Part shown: positions 1-7,818 of the stretch, in pieces
Position numbering within the stretch: position 1 is the stretch's first letter
Layout: each line of letters starts with the position of its first letter
Assembly: GCA_025455445.1 (NCBI GenBank)
Contig: JALOMN010000009.1
Coordinates: 1-16,957, forward strand
DNA: 16,957 bases
DNA from: Cyclobacteriaceae bacterium
GTDB taxonomy: Bacteria; Bacteroidota; Bacteroidia; Cytophagales; Cyclobacteriaceae
Direction: 5' to 3'
Program-made: the position numbers and the translations under genes
Notes under the pieces: model-generated
Databases searched by the model: none
What the model saw: only the letters and a program-made list of their open reading frames with translations
What the model was told of the DNA's origin: nothing

Positions 1-928
1 ATTGTTTGACTGTGTCACGACCTTGACCGAGTTTGTTGCCATTATAGGAAAACCATGAACCTGATTTTTGTATGATGTTAAGTTCAACACCCAGGTCTAC
101 AATTTCACCAGATTTGGAAATTCCTCTTCCATACATAATATCAAATTCAACAACCTTAAATGGCGGAGCCACTTTGTTTTTCACAACTTTTACTTTCACA
201 CGATTACCCGTAATATCATCGGCTGATTCTTTAATCTGCCCGATTCTGCGAATATCCAACCGAACCGAAGCATAAAACTTCAAGGCATTACCTCCTGTGG
301 TAGTTTCAGGGTTGCCAAACATTACACCAATTTTTTCGCGAAGCTGGTTAATGAAAACACAGGCGCATCCTGTTTTGCTTATAGTGCCTGTCAGCTTTCT
401 TAATGCTTGCGACATAAGGCGTGCCTGCAAACCCATTTTGCTGTCACCCATCTCACCTTCCAGTTCACCTTTGGGCACCAGCGCTGCCACGGAGTCGATA
501 ACGATAATATCAATTGCACCGGAACGAATCAGATGTTCAGTGATTTCAAGTGCCTGCTCACCATTGTCGGGTTGCGAGATGAGTAAGTTCTCTGTATCGA
601 TTCCTAGTTTTTCAGCATAGCTTTTATCAAAGGCGTGTTCTGCATCAATAAATGCAGCCAGGCCACCTTTCTTCTGAGCCTCTGCAATACAATGCATGCT
701 CAACGTAGTTTTTCCTGAAGATTCCGGACCATAGATTTCCGTTACGCGGCCACGAGGAATGCCACCAATACCTAAGGCAATGTCTAAGCCTAAAGAACCT
801 GTAGAAATGGAAGCAACGTCCATCACTTTAGAATCGTTCAGTTTCATTACGGTGCCTTTGCCGTAGGTCTTTTCTAGTTTGTCAATGGTCAGTTGAAGTG
901 CTTTTAATTTTTCTTTTGAGTCGCTCAT
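1..928 (-). CDS. recA: RecA recombinase, 3' end outside window
   Basis: RecA forms ATP-dependent filaments on single-stranded DNA, drives homologous strand exchange and triggers LexA-type self-cleavage in the SOS response. About 309 codons are visible of a protein usually near 340-350 residues; the C-terminus lies beyond the left edge. The reading starts [20 protein letters not shown]. The Walker A loop GPESSGKT is at residues 67-74, followed by the conserved FIDAEHAFD segment, a Walker B-like [10 protein letters not shown], the QALRKLTG and [10 protein letters not shown] stretches (DNA-binding loop region) and [20 protein letters not shown]. No frame break is seen. It is transcribed away from the metallopeptidase gene, with a 185-bp gap between their starts. 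No clear LexA box or consensus promoter was found in that gap. Identity is certain from the motif set. Confidence 0.97.
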   Translation of the reverse strand, partial: MSDSKEKLKALQLTIDKLEKTYGKGTVMKLNDSKVMDVASISTGSLGLDIALGIGGIPRGRVTEIYGPESSGKTTLSMHCIAEAQKKGGLAAFIDAEHAFDKSYAEKLGIDTENLLISQPDNGEQALEITEHLIRSGAIDIIVIDSVAALVPKGELEGEMGDSKMGLQARLMSQALRKLTGTISKTGCACVFINQLREKIGVMFGNPETTTGGNALKFYASVRLDIRRIGQIKESADDITGNRVKVKVVKNKVAPPFKVVEFDIMYGRGISKSGEIVDLGVELNIIQKSGSWFSYNGNKLGQGRDTVKQ

Positions 929-1113
929 ATTAATTCAGTCGTTTTATTTCTGCTGTTGTGTAAAGAGGGTTGAAATTACTACTTCAATTAGGATTCACAA
1001 AGGTTAACACCCAATGTTGTGAGCGGTTACACCGGCTATTGTTTAATATTTTAATCCGGAAAGTGCTAACAGATAAGGAATAATGATTCACATATTTAAT
1101 TTGCACTTTAATT

Positions 1114-2136
1114 ATGATAAAAAAGATTATTTATGTTTTTCTGACCTTGTTGTTGCTCTTGTTGATCTGGAATTGGGAGTTGGTTGTCTATGGAGTGCGC
1201 CAGGGATATGGGCAAGTGAAAATTGTCTGGAATGCAAAACCCGTGGAATATTATCTTAACGATCCTGCTTTTCCCGATTCATTAAAGCAAAAACTTAGAT
1301 TAATCCAGGAGGTAAGGCAGTATGCCATTGATTCTTTAGGATTAAAAGATACTGACAACTATAAAACATTGTATGATCAAAAAGGGGAAGAGTTAATGTG
1401 GGTTGTACAAGCCTGCGAGCCCTTTGCGTTAAAAGCAAAAATGTGGGATTTTCCGATTTTAGGAGCCTTGCCCTATAAAGGTTTTTTTAATAAGCAGAAG
1501 GCGATTGAAGAGCGAGCTATATTAGAAAATGAAGGTTATGATGTGAGCATACGCAATCCGGGTGGGTGGTCTACCCTGGGATGGTTTACCGATCCGATTC
1601 TGAGCGGCATGCTTAAGCGTGAAGAGGGAGATCTCGCCAGTTTAATTATACACGAAATGGTGCACGCTACCATCTTTGTAAAAGATGATGCTGACTTCAA
1701 TGAAAATCTGGCATCATTTATAGGCGATACTGCTTCCTATTATTTTTTAGCGGCCAAGTATGGTAAACAGTCAAAACAGTTTACGGATTATCTGCAAGAC
1801 GATCAGGATTACCGAACCTATAGCCGCCATATACTAAGAGGCACCAAATCGTTGGACAGTTTGTATCAAACCATGAACCCTGAAGAAGAAAAGGAACATA
1901 AACTTGAAAAAAAGAGATCCATGATTTTAAAAATCATGACTTCAGCAGATACACTGACACTCTCTAAACCTCGCGGAAAATTAAATCCAGACAAACTACC
2001 GAATAACACTTATTTTATCTCTTTTCATCTTTATCAATCCAAACAGGATGGTTTTAAAAATGAACTGGAGAAAGACTTTAATGGTGATTTGAAAAAGTAT
2101 ATTCAATATCTGAGTGTAAAGTATCCTTTCCTATGA
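1114..2136 (+). CDS. Membrane-anchored zinc peptidase, predicted aminopeptidase (COG4324-like)
   Basis: The 340-residue protein has one hydrophobic N-terminal segment (about residues 4-20), so it is probably anchored in the inner membrane with its body outside the cytoplasm. Residues 180-184 read HEMVH, an HExxH zinc site. Thirteen residues later comes FNENLASFIG, where E197 is a plausible third zinc ligand. This HExxH plus NExxAS/TF arrangement matches the predicted aminopeptidase family PF10023/COG4324, which is conserved but biochemically poorly characterised. The family name is recalled from pattern, not from a search. The C-terminal third is lysine- and glutamate-rich with no motif I recognise. 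It stands alone, divergent from recA, with 107 bases before the next gene. The ATG at 1114 is the only start that keeps the whole hydrophobic segment. Substrate unknown. Confidence 0.75.
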   Translation: MIKKIIYVFLTLLLLLLIWNWELVVYGVRQGYGQVKIVWNAKPVEYYLNDPAFPDSLKQKLRLIQEVRQYAIDSLGLKDTDNYKTLYDQKGEELMWVVQACEPFALKAKMWDFPILGALPYKGFFNKQKAIEERAILENEGYDVSIRNPGGWSTLGWFTDPILSGMLKREEGDLASLIIHEMVHATIFVKDDADFNENLASFIGDTASYYFLAAKYGKQSKQFTDYLQDDQDYRTYSRHILRGTKSLDSLYQTMNPEEEKEHKLEKKRSMILKIMTSADTLTLSKPRGKLNPDKLPNNTYFISFHLYQSKQDGFKNELEKDFNGDLKKYIQYLSVKYPFL

Positions 2137-2243
2137 TATTACCTTATCACCTTGAGCCTATTAAGGAATTGTTAAGAAGATAATATTGGTTTTTAATTGC
2201 CTTAATTTGTCTCTACTTTTAATGCCAAATAAATACAACACAT

Positions 2244-2933
2244 ATGGGTAACAAGCCAACGCAAAAGGTGCTGGTAGTAGATGATGAAGAACCCATCCTT
2301 GAACTATTAAAATACAACCTTGAAAAACAAGGCTACGATGTGAAAACAGCGAGTGATGGCTACATGGCTGTAGAAGTAGCTAAAAAATTCCATCCGGATT
2401 TGGTATTGCTGGATATTATGATGCCCAAAATGGATGGTGTGGAGGCTTGCAGGCAAATAAAGGCCATGCCTGAGTTGGCAAATACCTTTATTGTTTTTCT
2501 TACCGCCCGTGCCGAGGAATATTCAGAGGTAGCCGCATTTGATGTGGGCGCTGACGATTATATTCTAAAACCAATCAAACCGCGTGCACTGATGAGCAGA
2601 ATCAGTGCATTATTTCGAAGAGACTCGCAGAAGAAAACTTCAAACAGTCAAATTAAGATTGGTAATCTATTAATCGATCGTACCAGCTACACAATTAAAG
2701 TTGATGGTAGGGAAATCAATTTGCCCAAGAAGGAATTTGAATTACTCTTTTTTCTGGCACAAAACCCCAATAAGGTATATACGCGCGATGAATTATTGCA
2801 AAACATTTGGGGGTCGGATGTATATGTACTTGCCCGCACAGTAGATGTGCACATTCGCAAAGTGCGCGAAAAGATTGGAGAAGATTATATAACCACCGTA
2901 AAAGGAGTAGGGTATAAGTTCAATCTTATATAA
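2244..2933 (+). CDS. OmpR/PhoB-type response regulator
   Basis: The protein is a two-domain transcription regulator of 229 residues. Residues 7-127 are a receiver domain with the acidic pair D13/D14, the phospho-acceptor D57 in LVLLDIMMPKMDG, T87 and the conserved K109 in YILKP. Residues about 135-229 are a winged-helix trans_reg_C domain with FELLFFLAQNPNKVYTRDELL and the recognition-helix region ARTVDVHIRKVREKIG, ending in GVGYKFNL. The histidine kinase gene begins 3 bases after the stop, so the two are surely co-expressed and are probable partners. The closest familiar type in Bacteroidota is the PhoB/PhoP-like regulator, but targets cannot be read from this window. The start is the first ATG of the open frame and places the receiver domain normally. 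Confidence 0.93.
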   Translation: MGNKPTQKVLVVDDEEPILELLKYNLEKQGYDVKTASDGYMAVEVAKKFHPDLVLLDIMMPKMDGVEACRQIKAMPELANTFIVFLTARAEEYSEVAAFDVGADDYILKPIKPRALMSRISALFRRDSQKKTSNSQIKIGNLLIDRTSYTIKVDGREINLPKKEFELLFFLAQNPNKVYTRDELLQNIWGSDVYVLARTVDVHIRKVREKIGEDYITTVKGVGYKFNLI

Positions 2934-2936
2934 CAC

Positions 2937-3992
2937 ATGGTATATAGTGCACGCACATTAGCGTTGCTGTTAGCAATTTCAATTGCAGTTGTTACTGCCC
3001 TTTTCCTATCACTTCTTGAAGATGTTAGTCGCGATGCTATACTGGTAGCTTCGCTCATAAGTTTTTCGGCATCCTATTTATTAATATATGTTATTCTTGA
3101 ATTCCTGATTTTTCGTGAAATCAATAAAATTTATAAAATGATGGAGAAACTCCGTAAAAAGGAGCTTTCCAACATTTCAAAAGAAAAGTCGAGCGCGCTT
3201 AATCCCCTGGAAAAAATCAATGAAGAGATTTACTCTTTCGCAACCCTGAAGCAAAAGGAAATTGATGAACTCAAAAAACTCGAGGCATTCCGTAAAGAGT
3301 TTATTGCAGATGTTTCACACGAACTTAAGACACCCATATTTGCCGCGCAGGGATTTGTGCATACGTTGTTGGATGGGGCGATGAATGATAAAAATGTACG
3401 AACAAAATTTCTGAAAAAGGCTGCCAAAAGTCTGGATGGTCTGGATATGCTTGTGCAAGATCTGCTCACACTTTCACAGATTGAAACCGGTGAAATTAAA
3501 ATGAAGTTTGAGCATATCGATTTATTGAAACTCTGTGAAGAAGTAGTAGAACAGTTTGAAGAAAAAGCAGAGAAAAAACATATCCGGTTGAAAATACTAT
3601 CTGACCACAATAAGATTATGGTCTATGCTGACTGGCAGCGTATCACACAGGTAATAACCAACCTCGTTGGTAACGCAATAAATTATACCCCCGACAAGGG
3701 TGAGGTCACCATTACTTTTGATAGCGGAAAAAAAATGGTCACAACCTATATTTCTGATACAGGTGAGGGCATTCCGCCACAACATATCAGTCGCATCTTT
3801 GAGCGTTTTTATCGGGTAGATAAAAGCCGCAGTCGCGAAAAGGGTGGCACCGGCCTCGGATTAGCCATAGTAAAGCACATTCTGGAAGGGCATAAATCAA
3901 AGGCGGAAGTAAAAAGCACGGTAGGCTCAGGCTCTGTATTTAGTTTTAAGTTGCCAAGAACCAAACAAGATAGTTCAGATTCTGCCGACTGA
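2937..3992 (+). CDS. PhoR-like sensor histidine kinase without a large sensor domain
   Basis: This 351-residue membrane kinase is partner to the regulator just upstream. Two transmembrane helices (about residues 6-27 and 34-58) are separated by a loop of only some seven residues, so there is no room for a periplasmic sensor domain. A linker of about 60 residues follows, then the HisKA domain with the phospho-acceptor H128 in FIADVSHELKTP. The HATPase domain has an N box at 242-250 (NLVGNAINY), a G1 box at 274-278 (DTGEG), an F box IFERFYRVDKSRSR and a G2 box at 304-308 (GTGLG). All catalytic residues are present. The signal is probably sensed within the membrane, through the linker or through a partner protein; that is inference. 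The RluA-type gene follows 14 bases downstream and may be co-transcribed. Confidence 0.93.
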   Translation: MVYSARTLALLLAISIAVVTALFLSLLEDVSRDAILVASLISFSASYLLIYVILEFLIFREINKIYKMMEKLRKKELSNISKEKSSALNPLEKINEEIYSFATLKQKEIDELKKLEAFRKEFIADVSHELKTPIFAAQGFVHTLLDGAMNDKNVRTKFLKKAAKSLDGLDMLVQDLLTLSQIETGEIKMKFEHIDLLKLCEEVVEQFEEKAEKKHIRLKILSDHNKIMVYADWQRITQVITNLVGNAINYTPDKGEVTITFDSGKKMVTTYISDTGEGIPPQHISRIFERFYRVDKSRSREKGGTGLGLAIVKHILEGHKSKAEVKSTVGSGSVFSFKLPRTKQDSSDSAD

Positions 3993-4006
3993 TTGTAATT
4001 TGCGGT

Positions 4007-4726
4007 GTGAAAACTCCCCGATTTGATTTTGTAAAATCAATCCTTTTTCAGGATAGCGATTACATCGTAATTAATAAGCCTCCTTTCATTTCAACGTTGG
4101 AAGACCGGAATGATTCTATCAATATTCTTGCGTTGGCAAAGGATTTTGAGAACGATGCCCAGGTTTGCCATCGGTTAGATAAAGATACCTCCGGGGTGTT
4201 GGCCATAGCCAAAAATCCGGAAGCTTACAGGCATTTGAGCATGCAATTTGAAAATAGGCAGGTTAATAAAGTATACCACGCGGTGGTGGATGGAATACAT
4301 GATTTTAATAATGAGTTGGTGGATGCGCCCATTGAGAAGCAAAATGATGGAACTGTGAAGATTGCGAGATCAGGAAAATCAGCCCAAACGTATTTTACCA
4401 CCCTGAAAACATTTAAAAATCATTCCTTAATTGAGTGCAGGCCAATTACAGGAAGAATGCATCAGATTCGCATTCACTTAAGTTTATTAAAATCTCCCAT
4501 AACAGGTGATGCCATGTACGGAGGCAAGCCTTTTTTTATATCCTCCATCAAGCGAAAGTTCAATTTAAAGAAGCAAACCGAAGAGCAGCCCCTGATGAAA
4601 AGAATGGCACTACATGCTTTTTCGCTGGAATTTGAACTGATAAAGGGAGAAAAAAAGCAGGTAATTGCACCTTATCCCAAAGATTTTCAAGCCCTTACCC
4701 GGCAACTGACTGAAAACATGCGCTAA
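4007..4726 (+). CDS. RluA-family rRNA/tRNA pseudouridine synthase
   Basis: The enzyme isomerises specific uridines to pseudouridine in rRNA or tRNA in the cytoplasm. Its signature is at residues 55-63, HRLDKDTSG, where D58 is the catalytic aspartate. YIVINKPPF near residue 19 and RPITGRMHQIRIHLS with GDAMYGG are the other typical blocks. At 239 residues it has only the catalytic domain; the N-terminal S4 domain found in RluC and RluD relatives is absent, as in RluA and TruC. The target base cannot be predicted. The start is a GTG at 4007: no in-frame ATG exists near the N-terminus, and the GTG gives a sensible lead-in to the first core strand. It lies 14 bases after the kinase gene. The 5' half of a weak hairpin overlaps its stop. 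Confidence 0.9.
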   Translation: MKTPRFDFVKSILFQDSDYIVINKPPFISTLEDRNDSINILALAKDFENDAQVCHRLDKDTSGVLAIAKNPEAYRHLSMQFENRQVNKVYHAVVDGIHDFNNELVDAPIEKQNDGTVKIARSGKSAQTYFTTLKTFKNHSLIECRPITGRMHQIRIHLSLLKSPITGDAMYGGKPFFISSIKRKFNLKKQTEEQPLMKRMALHAFSLEFELIKGEKKQVIAPYPKDFQALTRQLTENMR

Positions 4727-4740
4727 AAACTTTTAGGTTT
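4723..4740 (+). terminator. Weak AT-rich hairpin after the RluA-type gene
   Basis: CTAAA at 4723-4727 pairs with TTTAG at 4732-4736 around the loop AACT, followed by GTTTTAT. The stem is only five pairs, mostly A-T, and it overlaps the stop codon. It may end the upstream transcript inefficiently before the rplM promoter. Confidence 0.3.
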
Positions 4741-4773
4741 TATGCATGTTATGAAAATCAATCTTGGGTCGCA

Positions 4774-4805
4774 CTTGCATATTCAGTTTCTTGAATCTAC
4801 TTTTG
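4774..4805 (+). promoter_or_regulatory. Bacteroidota-type promoter for the rplM operon
   Basis: A -7 element TACTTTTG at 4798-4805 matches the Bacteroidota consensus TAnnTTTG exactly. CTTG at 4774-4777 is 20 bases upstream, in the place of the -33 TTTG. Transcription would begin near 4812 and leave a leader of roughly 45 bases before the GTG start of rplM. The leader contains GAGGGGGTAATTG and a tiny stem GCTT/AAGC (4840-4850) close to the start codon. Autogenous control by L13 is possible but not shown by the sequence. Confidence 0.6.
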
Positions 4806-4857
4806 TGTCCCTTTTTGAGGGGGTAATTGTATTTAATGGGCTTAAAAAGCTAAAAAA

Positions 4858-5301
4858 GTGGATCATAATAGTTATAAAACAATCAATGCCAATAAAGCAA
4901 CCGCAGATAAGGGTTGGGTATTGGTGGATGCCAAAGATCAGGTATTAGGTCGTATTGCAAGCCAGGTGGCCAGCGTATTGCGCGGAAAGCACAAGGCAAG
5001 TTATACACCCAATGTAGATATGGGCGACCATGTGGTAGTTATCAATGCCGATAAGGTGAAAATGACCGGTAAAAAATGGAATGACCGTGTGTTATTTTCC
5101 TATTCAGGTTATCCCGGTGGCCAGCGTGAGCTTACACCTAAGATGATCAGTGGCAAGAACCCCACAAAATTAGTGGAACACTCTGTGCGCGGCATGTTAC
5201 CTAAAAATAGCTTAGGCCGTCAATTATTCAGAAGCTTGCATGTGTATGCAGGTACAGAGCATCCTCACACAGCACAACAACCTAAAGAATTAAAATTCTG
5301 A
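4858..5301 (+). CDS. rplM: 50S ribosomal protein L13
   Basis: L13 is an early-assembling protein of the large subunit that contacts 23S rRNA. The 147-residue product reads MDHNSYKTINANKATADKGW at its N-terminus, then VLVDAKDQVLGRIAS, YTPNVDMGDHVVVINADKV and VRGMLPKNSLGRQLFRSLHVY, the full L13 signature. The start is a GTG at 4858: the N-terminal pattern ending in SYKT...NKAT matches Bacteroidota L13 from the first residue. A longer overlapping frame from 4742 is not in register. Length is normal for the family. The stop is 3 bases before the rpsI start, in the usual rplM-rpsI arrangement. Confidence 0.97.
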   Translation: MDHNSYKTINANKATADKGWVLVDAKDQVLGRIASQVASVLRGKHKASYTPNVDMGDHVVVINADKVKMTGKKWNDRVLFSYSGYPGGQRELTPKMISGKNPTKLVEHSVRGMLPKNSLGRQLFRSLHVYAGTEHPHTAQQPKELKF

Positions 5302-5304
5302 TAA

Positions 5305-5691
5305 ATGGAGAATATTAATACCATCGGAAGAAGAAAGACCTCAATAGCCAGAGTGTATGTGAAGCCTGGCAAAGGTCAGATTATCGTAAACGAAAGAGAT
5401 TTGAATGACTATTTTAAGTCTGAGATTCTTCAAACTACTGTTAAGCAAGCGATTAATCTGATTAAAGCAGATGGTCAGTATGACGTAACGGTGAATGTTG
5501 AAGGTGGTGGTAATAAGGGCCAGGCAGAGGCAATACGTTTAGGTATTGCACGTGCACTGGTAAACATCAACGCAGAAAGTAAGCCTGCATTGAAAAAAGA
5601 AGGTCTTTTGACCCGCGACTCCAGAATGGTAGAAAGAAAGAAACCAGGTCGTAGAAAAGCAAGAAGAAGATTCCAGTTCAGCAAGCGTTAA
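5305..5691 (+). CDS. rpsI: 30S ribosomal protein S9
   Basis: S9 sits in the head of the small subunit and its C-terminal tail reaches the P-site tRNA. The product is 128 residues, the standard short bacterial length. It begins MENINTIGRRKTSIARVYVK, contains VEGGGNKGQAEAIRLGIARAL, and ends in the arginine- and lysine-rich tail KKPGRRKARRRFQFSKR, whose final SKR contacts tRNA in known ribosomes. It follows rplM by 3 bases and precedes rpsB by 10, so one transcript should carry all three. Nothing is unusual. Confidence 0.98.
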   Translation: MENINTIGRRKTSIARVYVKPGKGQIIVNERDLNDYFKSEILQTTVKQAINLIKADGQYDVTVNVEGGGNKGQAEAIRLGIARALVNINAESKPALKKEGLLTRDSRMVERKKPGRRKARRRFQFSKR

Positions 5692-5701
5692 TCGAGATAG
5701 C

Positions 5702-6469
5702 ATGGCAGAAAAAATAACAACCGAAAGTTTAATGGATGCTGGTGTTCACTTCGGACACCTCACCCGCAAGTGGAACCCCAAGATGGCTGAGTACATCTTT
5801 ATGGAAAATAATGGTATCCACATTATTGACTTAAACAAAACGCTGAAGAATCTTGAAGAAGCAACTTTTGCACTGAAAAATATTGTGCGTTCTGGTCGTA
5901 AGATCATGTTCGTAGCTACTAAAAAGCAGGCAAAAGATATCATAGCACAAGAAGCAACCCGTCTTAACATGCCGTTTGTAACAGAACGCTGGTTGGGTGG
6001 AATGCTTACCAACTTTGCCACTATCCGTAAGTCACTAAAAAAACTTGCTCAGATTGAAAAGTTGATGAAAGATGAAGCTTTCAACAACCTTGCGAAGCGT
6101 GAGCGTTTGATGATCACACGCGAGAAAGCTAAGCTTGAAAGATTATTAGGTGGTATTACGGATTTGAACCGCTTACCTGCTGCACTTTTTGTGGTAGATG
6201 TAAAACGCGAACATATTGCAGTGGCAGAAGCTCAGAAATTGAATATACCAGTGTTTGCAATGGTAGATACGAACTCTGATCCTTCAAACATTGATTTCCC
6301 TATTCCTGCTAATGACGATGCATTCAAATCAATCTCTTTAATTACCGGCCATATCGGCAAGGCTATTGAAGAAGCATTGATGGAACGCAAGAAAGATAAG
6401 GAAGAAGCTGGCATGAAGAAGGAAGAAGATGAAAAGCGTAAAGTAGACGAAGCAGTAGAAGAAGCTTAA
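5702..6469 (+). CDS. rpsB: 30S ribosomal protein S2
   Basis: S2 binds the small subunit body-head junction and is needed to recruit S1 or its equivalents. The 255-residue product begins MAEKITTESLMDAGVHFGHL and carries RKWNPKMAEYIFMENNGIHIIDLNKT, FVATKKQAKDII, RWLGGMLTNF and DTNSDPSNIDFPIPANDDA, all hallmark S2 blocks. The last 30 residues are a highly charged lysine/glutamate tail, common in this phylum. It is the third gene of the rplM transcript. Immediately after its stop lies a structured region that contains a strong terminator, so tsf may be expressed at a different level. Confidence 0.98.
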   Translation: MAEKITTESLMDAGVHFGHLTRKWNPKMAEYIFMENNGIHIIDLNKTLKNLEEATFALKNIVRSGRKIMFVATKKQAKDIIAQEATRLNMPFVTERWLGGMLTNFATIRKSLKKLAQIEKLMKDEAFNNLAKRERLMITREKAKLERLLGGITDLNRLPAALFVVDVKREHIAVAEAQKLNIPVFAMVDTNSDPSNIDFPIPANDDAFKSISLITGHIGKAIEEALMERKKDKEEAGMKKEEDEKRKVDEAVEEA

Positions 6470-6472
6470 AAA

Positions 6473-6507
6473 TTAGCAGGCCGATGCTTGCCTTTGGCAA
6501 GTGCTAA
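6473..6507 (+). promoter_or_regulatory. Bulged hairpin in the rpsB-tsf gap, possible attenuator element
   Basis: Three bases after the rpsB stop, TTAGCA (6473-6478) pairs with TGCTAA (6502-6507), and CTTGCC (6487-6492) pairs with GGCAAG (6496-6501) around the loop TTT. An 8-nt bulge GGCCGATG (6479-6486) is left on the 5' side. That bulge is complementary, with one G-U pair, to CATCGGTC at 6527-6534, which includes part of the 5' arm of the terminator just downstream. The pairings are seen in the sequence; a regulatory role, such as a pseudoknot or antiterminator, is inference. It could also be a simple mRNA 3'-end stabiliser. Confidence 0.5.
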
Positions 6508-6520
6508 TGTGCCCATAGAT

Positions 6521-6556
6521 ATTAAACATCGGTCTTAAGCCGGTGTTTAATTTTTT
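6521..6556 (+). terminator. Strong intrinsic terminator between rpsB and tsf
   Basis: A 12-pair stem is formed by 6521-6532 (ATTAAACATCGG) and 6540-6551 (CCGGTGTTTAAT) with a single T-G wobble. The loop is seven bases (TCTTAAG), and a run of T follows at 6551-6556. It would end most rplM-rpsI-rpsB transcripts 50-90 bases after rpsB. I could not find a TAnnTTTG promoter between it and tsf, so tsf may depend on read-through or on a promoter of another type. Confidence 0.8.
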
Positions 6557-6619
6557 AAAGCCATTCAGATAAATAAGAACTAAGAAATCGTATTAACAAC
6601 CATAAAATAATAAGTAGAT

Positions 6620-7453
6620 ATGTCAGCTATAACCGCTCAAGATGTAAATAAACTCCGCACCATGACAGGAGCCGGAATGATGGATTGTAAAAAAGCTTTA
6701 ACGGAAGCAGAAGGCGACTTCGAAAAAGCCATCGAGATATTAAGAAAGAAGGGCCAGAAAGTTTCTGCAAATCGTTCTGATAGAGATGCAAAGGAAGGTT
6801 CTGTTTTTGTTAAAACTTCAGATGATAAGAAAGAAGCAGTTTTGATTGCACTAAACTGCGAGACTGACTTCGTTGCTAAAAATGAAGAGTTTCAGAACCT
6901 CGGCAAATTGATTGCTGAAACCGCATTTGCAAAAAAGCCTGCAACCAAAGAAGCATTGCTTGCTGAAGTTGTTGGTGGACTCACATTAAATGACAAAATC
7001 ACTGAGCTTGTTGGTAAGATTGGTGAAAAAATTGAAGTAAGCACATTTGTGCATATGAAGGGTGAAGCAGTAGTTCCTTACATTCATGCAGGTAGCAAAT
7101 TGGGTGTGTTGGTTTCGTTGAAAGGTGTAAACGGAAAGGATGTTACTGATGCGGGTAAAGATGTAGGTATGCAGATTGCCGCCATGAATCCGGTTGCAGT
7201 AGATGAAAGCCAGGTTGATAAAACCTTGATTGAAAAAGAACTTGAAATTGCGAAAGCACAAATTCTTGCAGAAGGCAAACCTGAAAATATGGTTGAAAAA
7301 ATTGCTCAAGGTAAACTCAATAAGTTTTTCAAAGAGAGCACACTGTTACCTCAGACTTTTGTAAAGGATAATTCTAAAACAGTAGCACAATACCTTGACA
7401 GCGTAACCAAGGGATTGACTGTAGCGGAATTTAAACGCGTAGCTATAGGATAA
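6620..7453 (+). CDS. tsf: Elongation factor Ts
   Basis: EF-Ts recycles EF-Tu by exchanging GDP for GTP during translation elongation. The 277-residue product begins MSAITAQDVNKLRTMTGAGM and continues MDCKKALTEAEGDFEKAIEILRKKG, the UBA-like N-terminal domain that contacts EF-Tu. The core follows with LNCETDFVAKNEEF, which holds the conserved TDFV motif, and repeated dimerisation-type segments (VHMKGEAVVPYIHAG, GKDVGMQIAAMNPVAV). Length is typical. It lies 150 bases after rpsB, a wide gap filled by hairpins, and ends 23 bases before the stem of a strong terminator. The start ATG at 6620 fits the family exactly. Confidence 0.98.
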   Translation: MSAITAQDVNKLRTMTGAGMMDCKKALTEAEGDFEKAIEILRKKGQKVSANRSDRDAKEGSVFVKTSDDKKEAVLIALNCETDFVAKNEEFQNLGKLIAETAFAKKPATKEALLAEVVGGLTLNDKITELVGKIGEKIEVSTFVHMKGEAVVPYIHAGSKLGVLVSLKGVNGKDVTDAGKDVGMQIAAMNPVAVDESQVDKTLIEKELEIAKAQILAEGKPENMVEKIAQGKLNKFFKESTLLPQTFVKDNSKTVAQYLDSVTKGLTVAEFKRVAIG

Positions 7454-7476
7454 TTTTGTTGTGAAGTTAAAGTAAG

Positions 7477-7505
7477 AAAAGGGGGCTGATCAGCTCCCTT
7501 TTTTT
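7477..7505. terminator. Bidirectional terminator between tsf and the convergent membrane-protein genes
   Basis: AAAAGGGGGCT (7477-7487) pairs with AGCTCCCTTTT (7492-7502) around the loop GATC, with one G-T wobble. Seven T follow on the plus strand (7499-7505). The A-run on the 5' side supplies a shorter U-run for the minus strand, whose last gene ends at 7504. It serves both converging units. Confidence 0.88.
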
Positions 7506-7818
7506 ATGAGTTTTGGTTTTGTTGAGCTGACTTGGTCAAAAACAGAATAGTAAAAACACCATAGAACAAAACGTTGAAAAGGCAAAAACCCAGAGTTGTT
7601 AGTGCCCAGCCATCCTGGGAGATTTGTTGAATCACGTTGGTAGGACTTGCTTCAATAGTGTCGAATAATAACAACAAGCCTAAGGTTACATTGAATGTTA
7701 CAGCTCCCAGGTTCCACGCAATCAGCTCTACTTTTAATCCACTAAAAAAGAACCACCTGTGCCAGATTCTGATGGCTATAACATAGAGTAAAAGACTCAG
7801 CGGAATAAATGCGACCAT
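7504..7818 (-). CDS. Small three-helix membrane protein, partner of the ExbB-like protein
   Basis: I do not recognise this 104-residue protein. It has three hydrophobic segments, about residues 2-20, 30-52 and 73-96, with short charged joints (RIWHRW, FDTIEASPTNVIQQ) and a polar C-terminus KSAQQNQNS. It lacks the single-helix-plus-periplasmic-domain form of ExbD/TolR, so it is not an obvious ExbD. Its ATG shares one base with the upstream gene's stop (TAATG at 7820-7816), so the two are translationally coupled and probably make subunits of one complex. It ends at the bidirectional terminator. The coupling is seen; a joint function is inference. Confidence 0.7.
   Translation of the reverse strand: MVAFIPLSLLLYVIAIRIWHRWFFFSGLKVELIAWNLGAVTFNVTLGLLLLFDTIEASPTNVIQQISQDGWALTTLGFCLFNVLFYGVFTILFLTKSAQQNQNS

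Noticed and set aside
998..1005. Possible recA -7 element (AACCTTTG on the minus strand)
   Set aside because: It has one mismatch in the TA pair and no -33 match at 17-21 bases, so it is too weak to list.
2202..2221. TTAATTTG and TACTTTTA upstream of the response regulator as promoters
   Set aside because: Each has one mismatch to TAnnTTTG and no convincing -33 element at the right spacing.
4742..4948. A 68-codon plus-strand frame across the rplM leader and start
   Set aside because: It overlaps the secure L13 frame in another register, has no family resemblance, and spans the rplM promoter.
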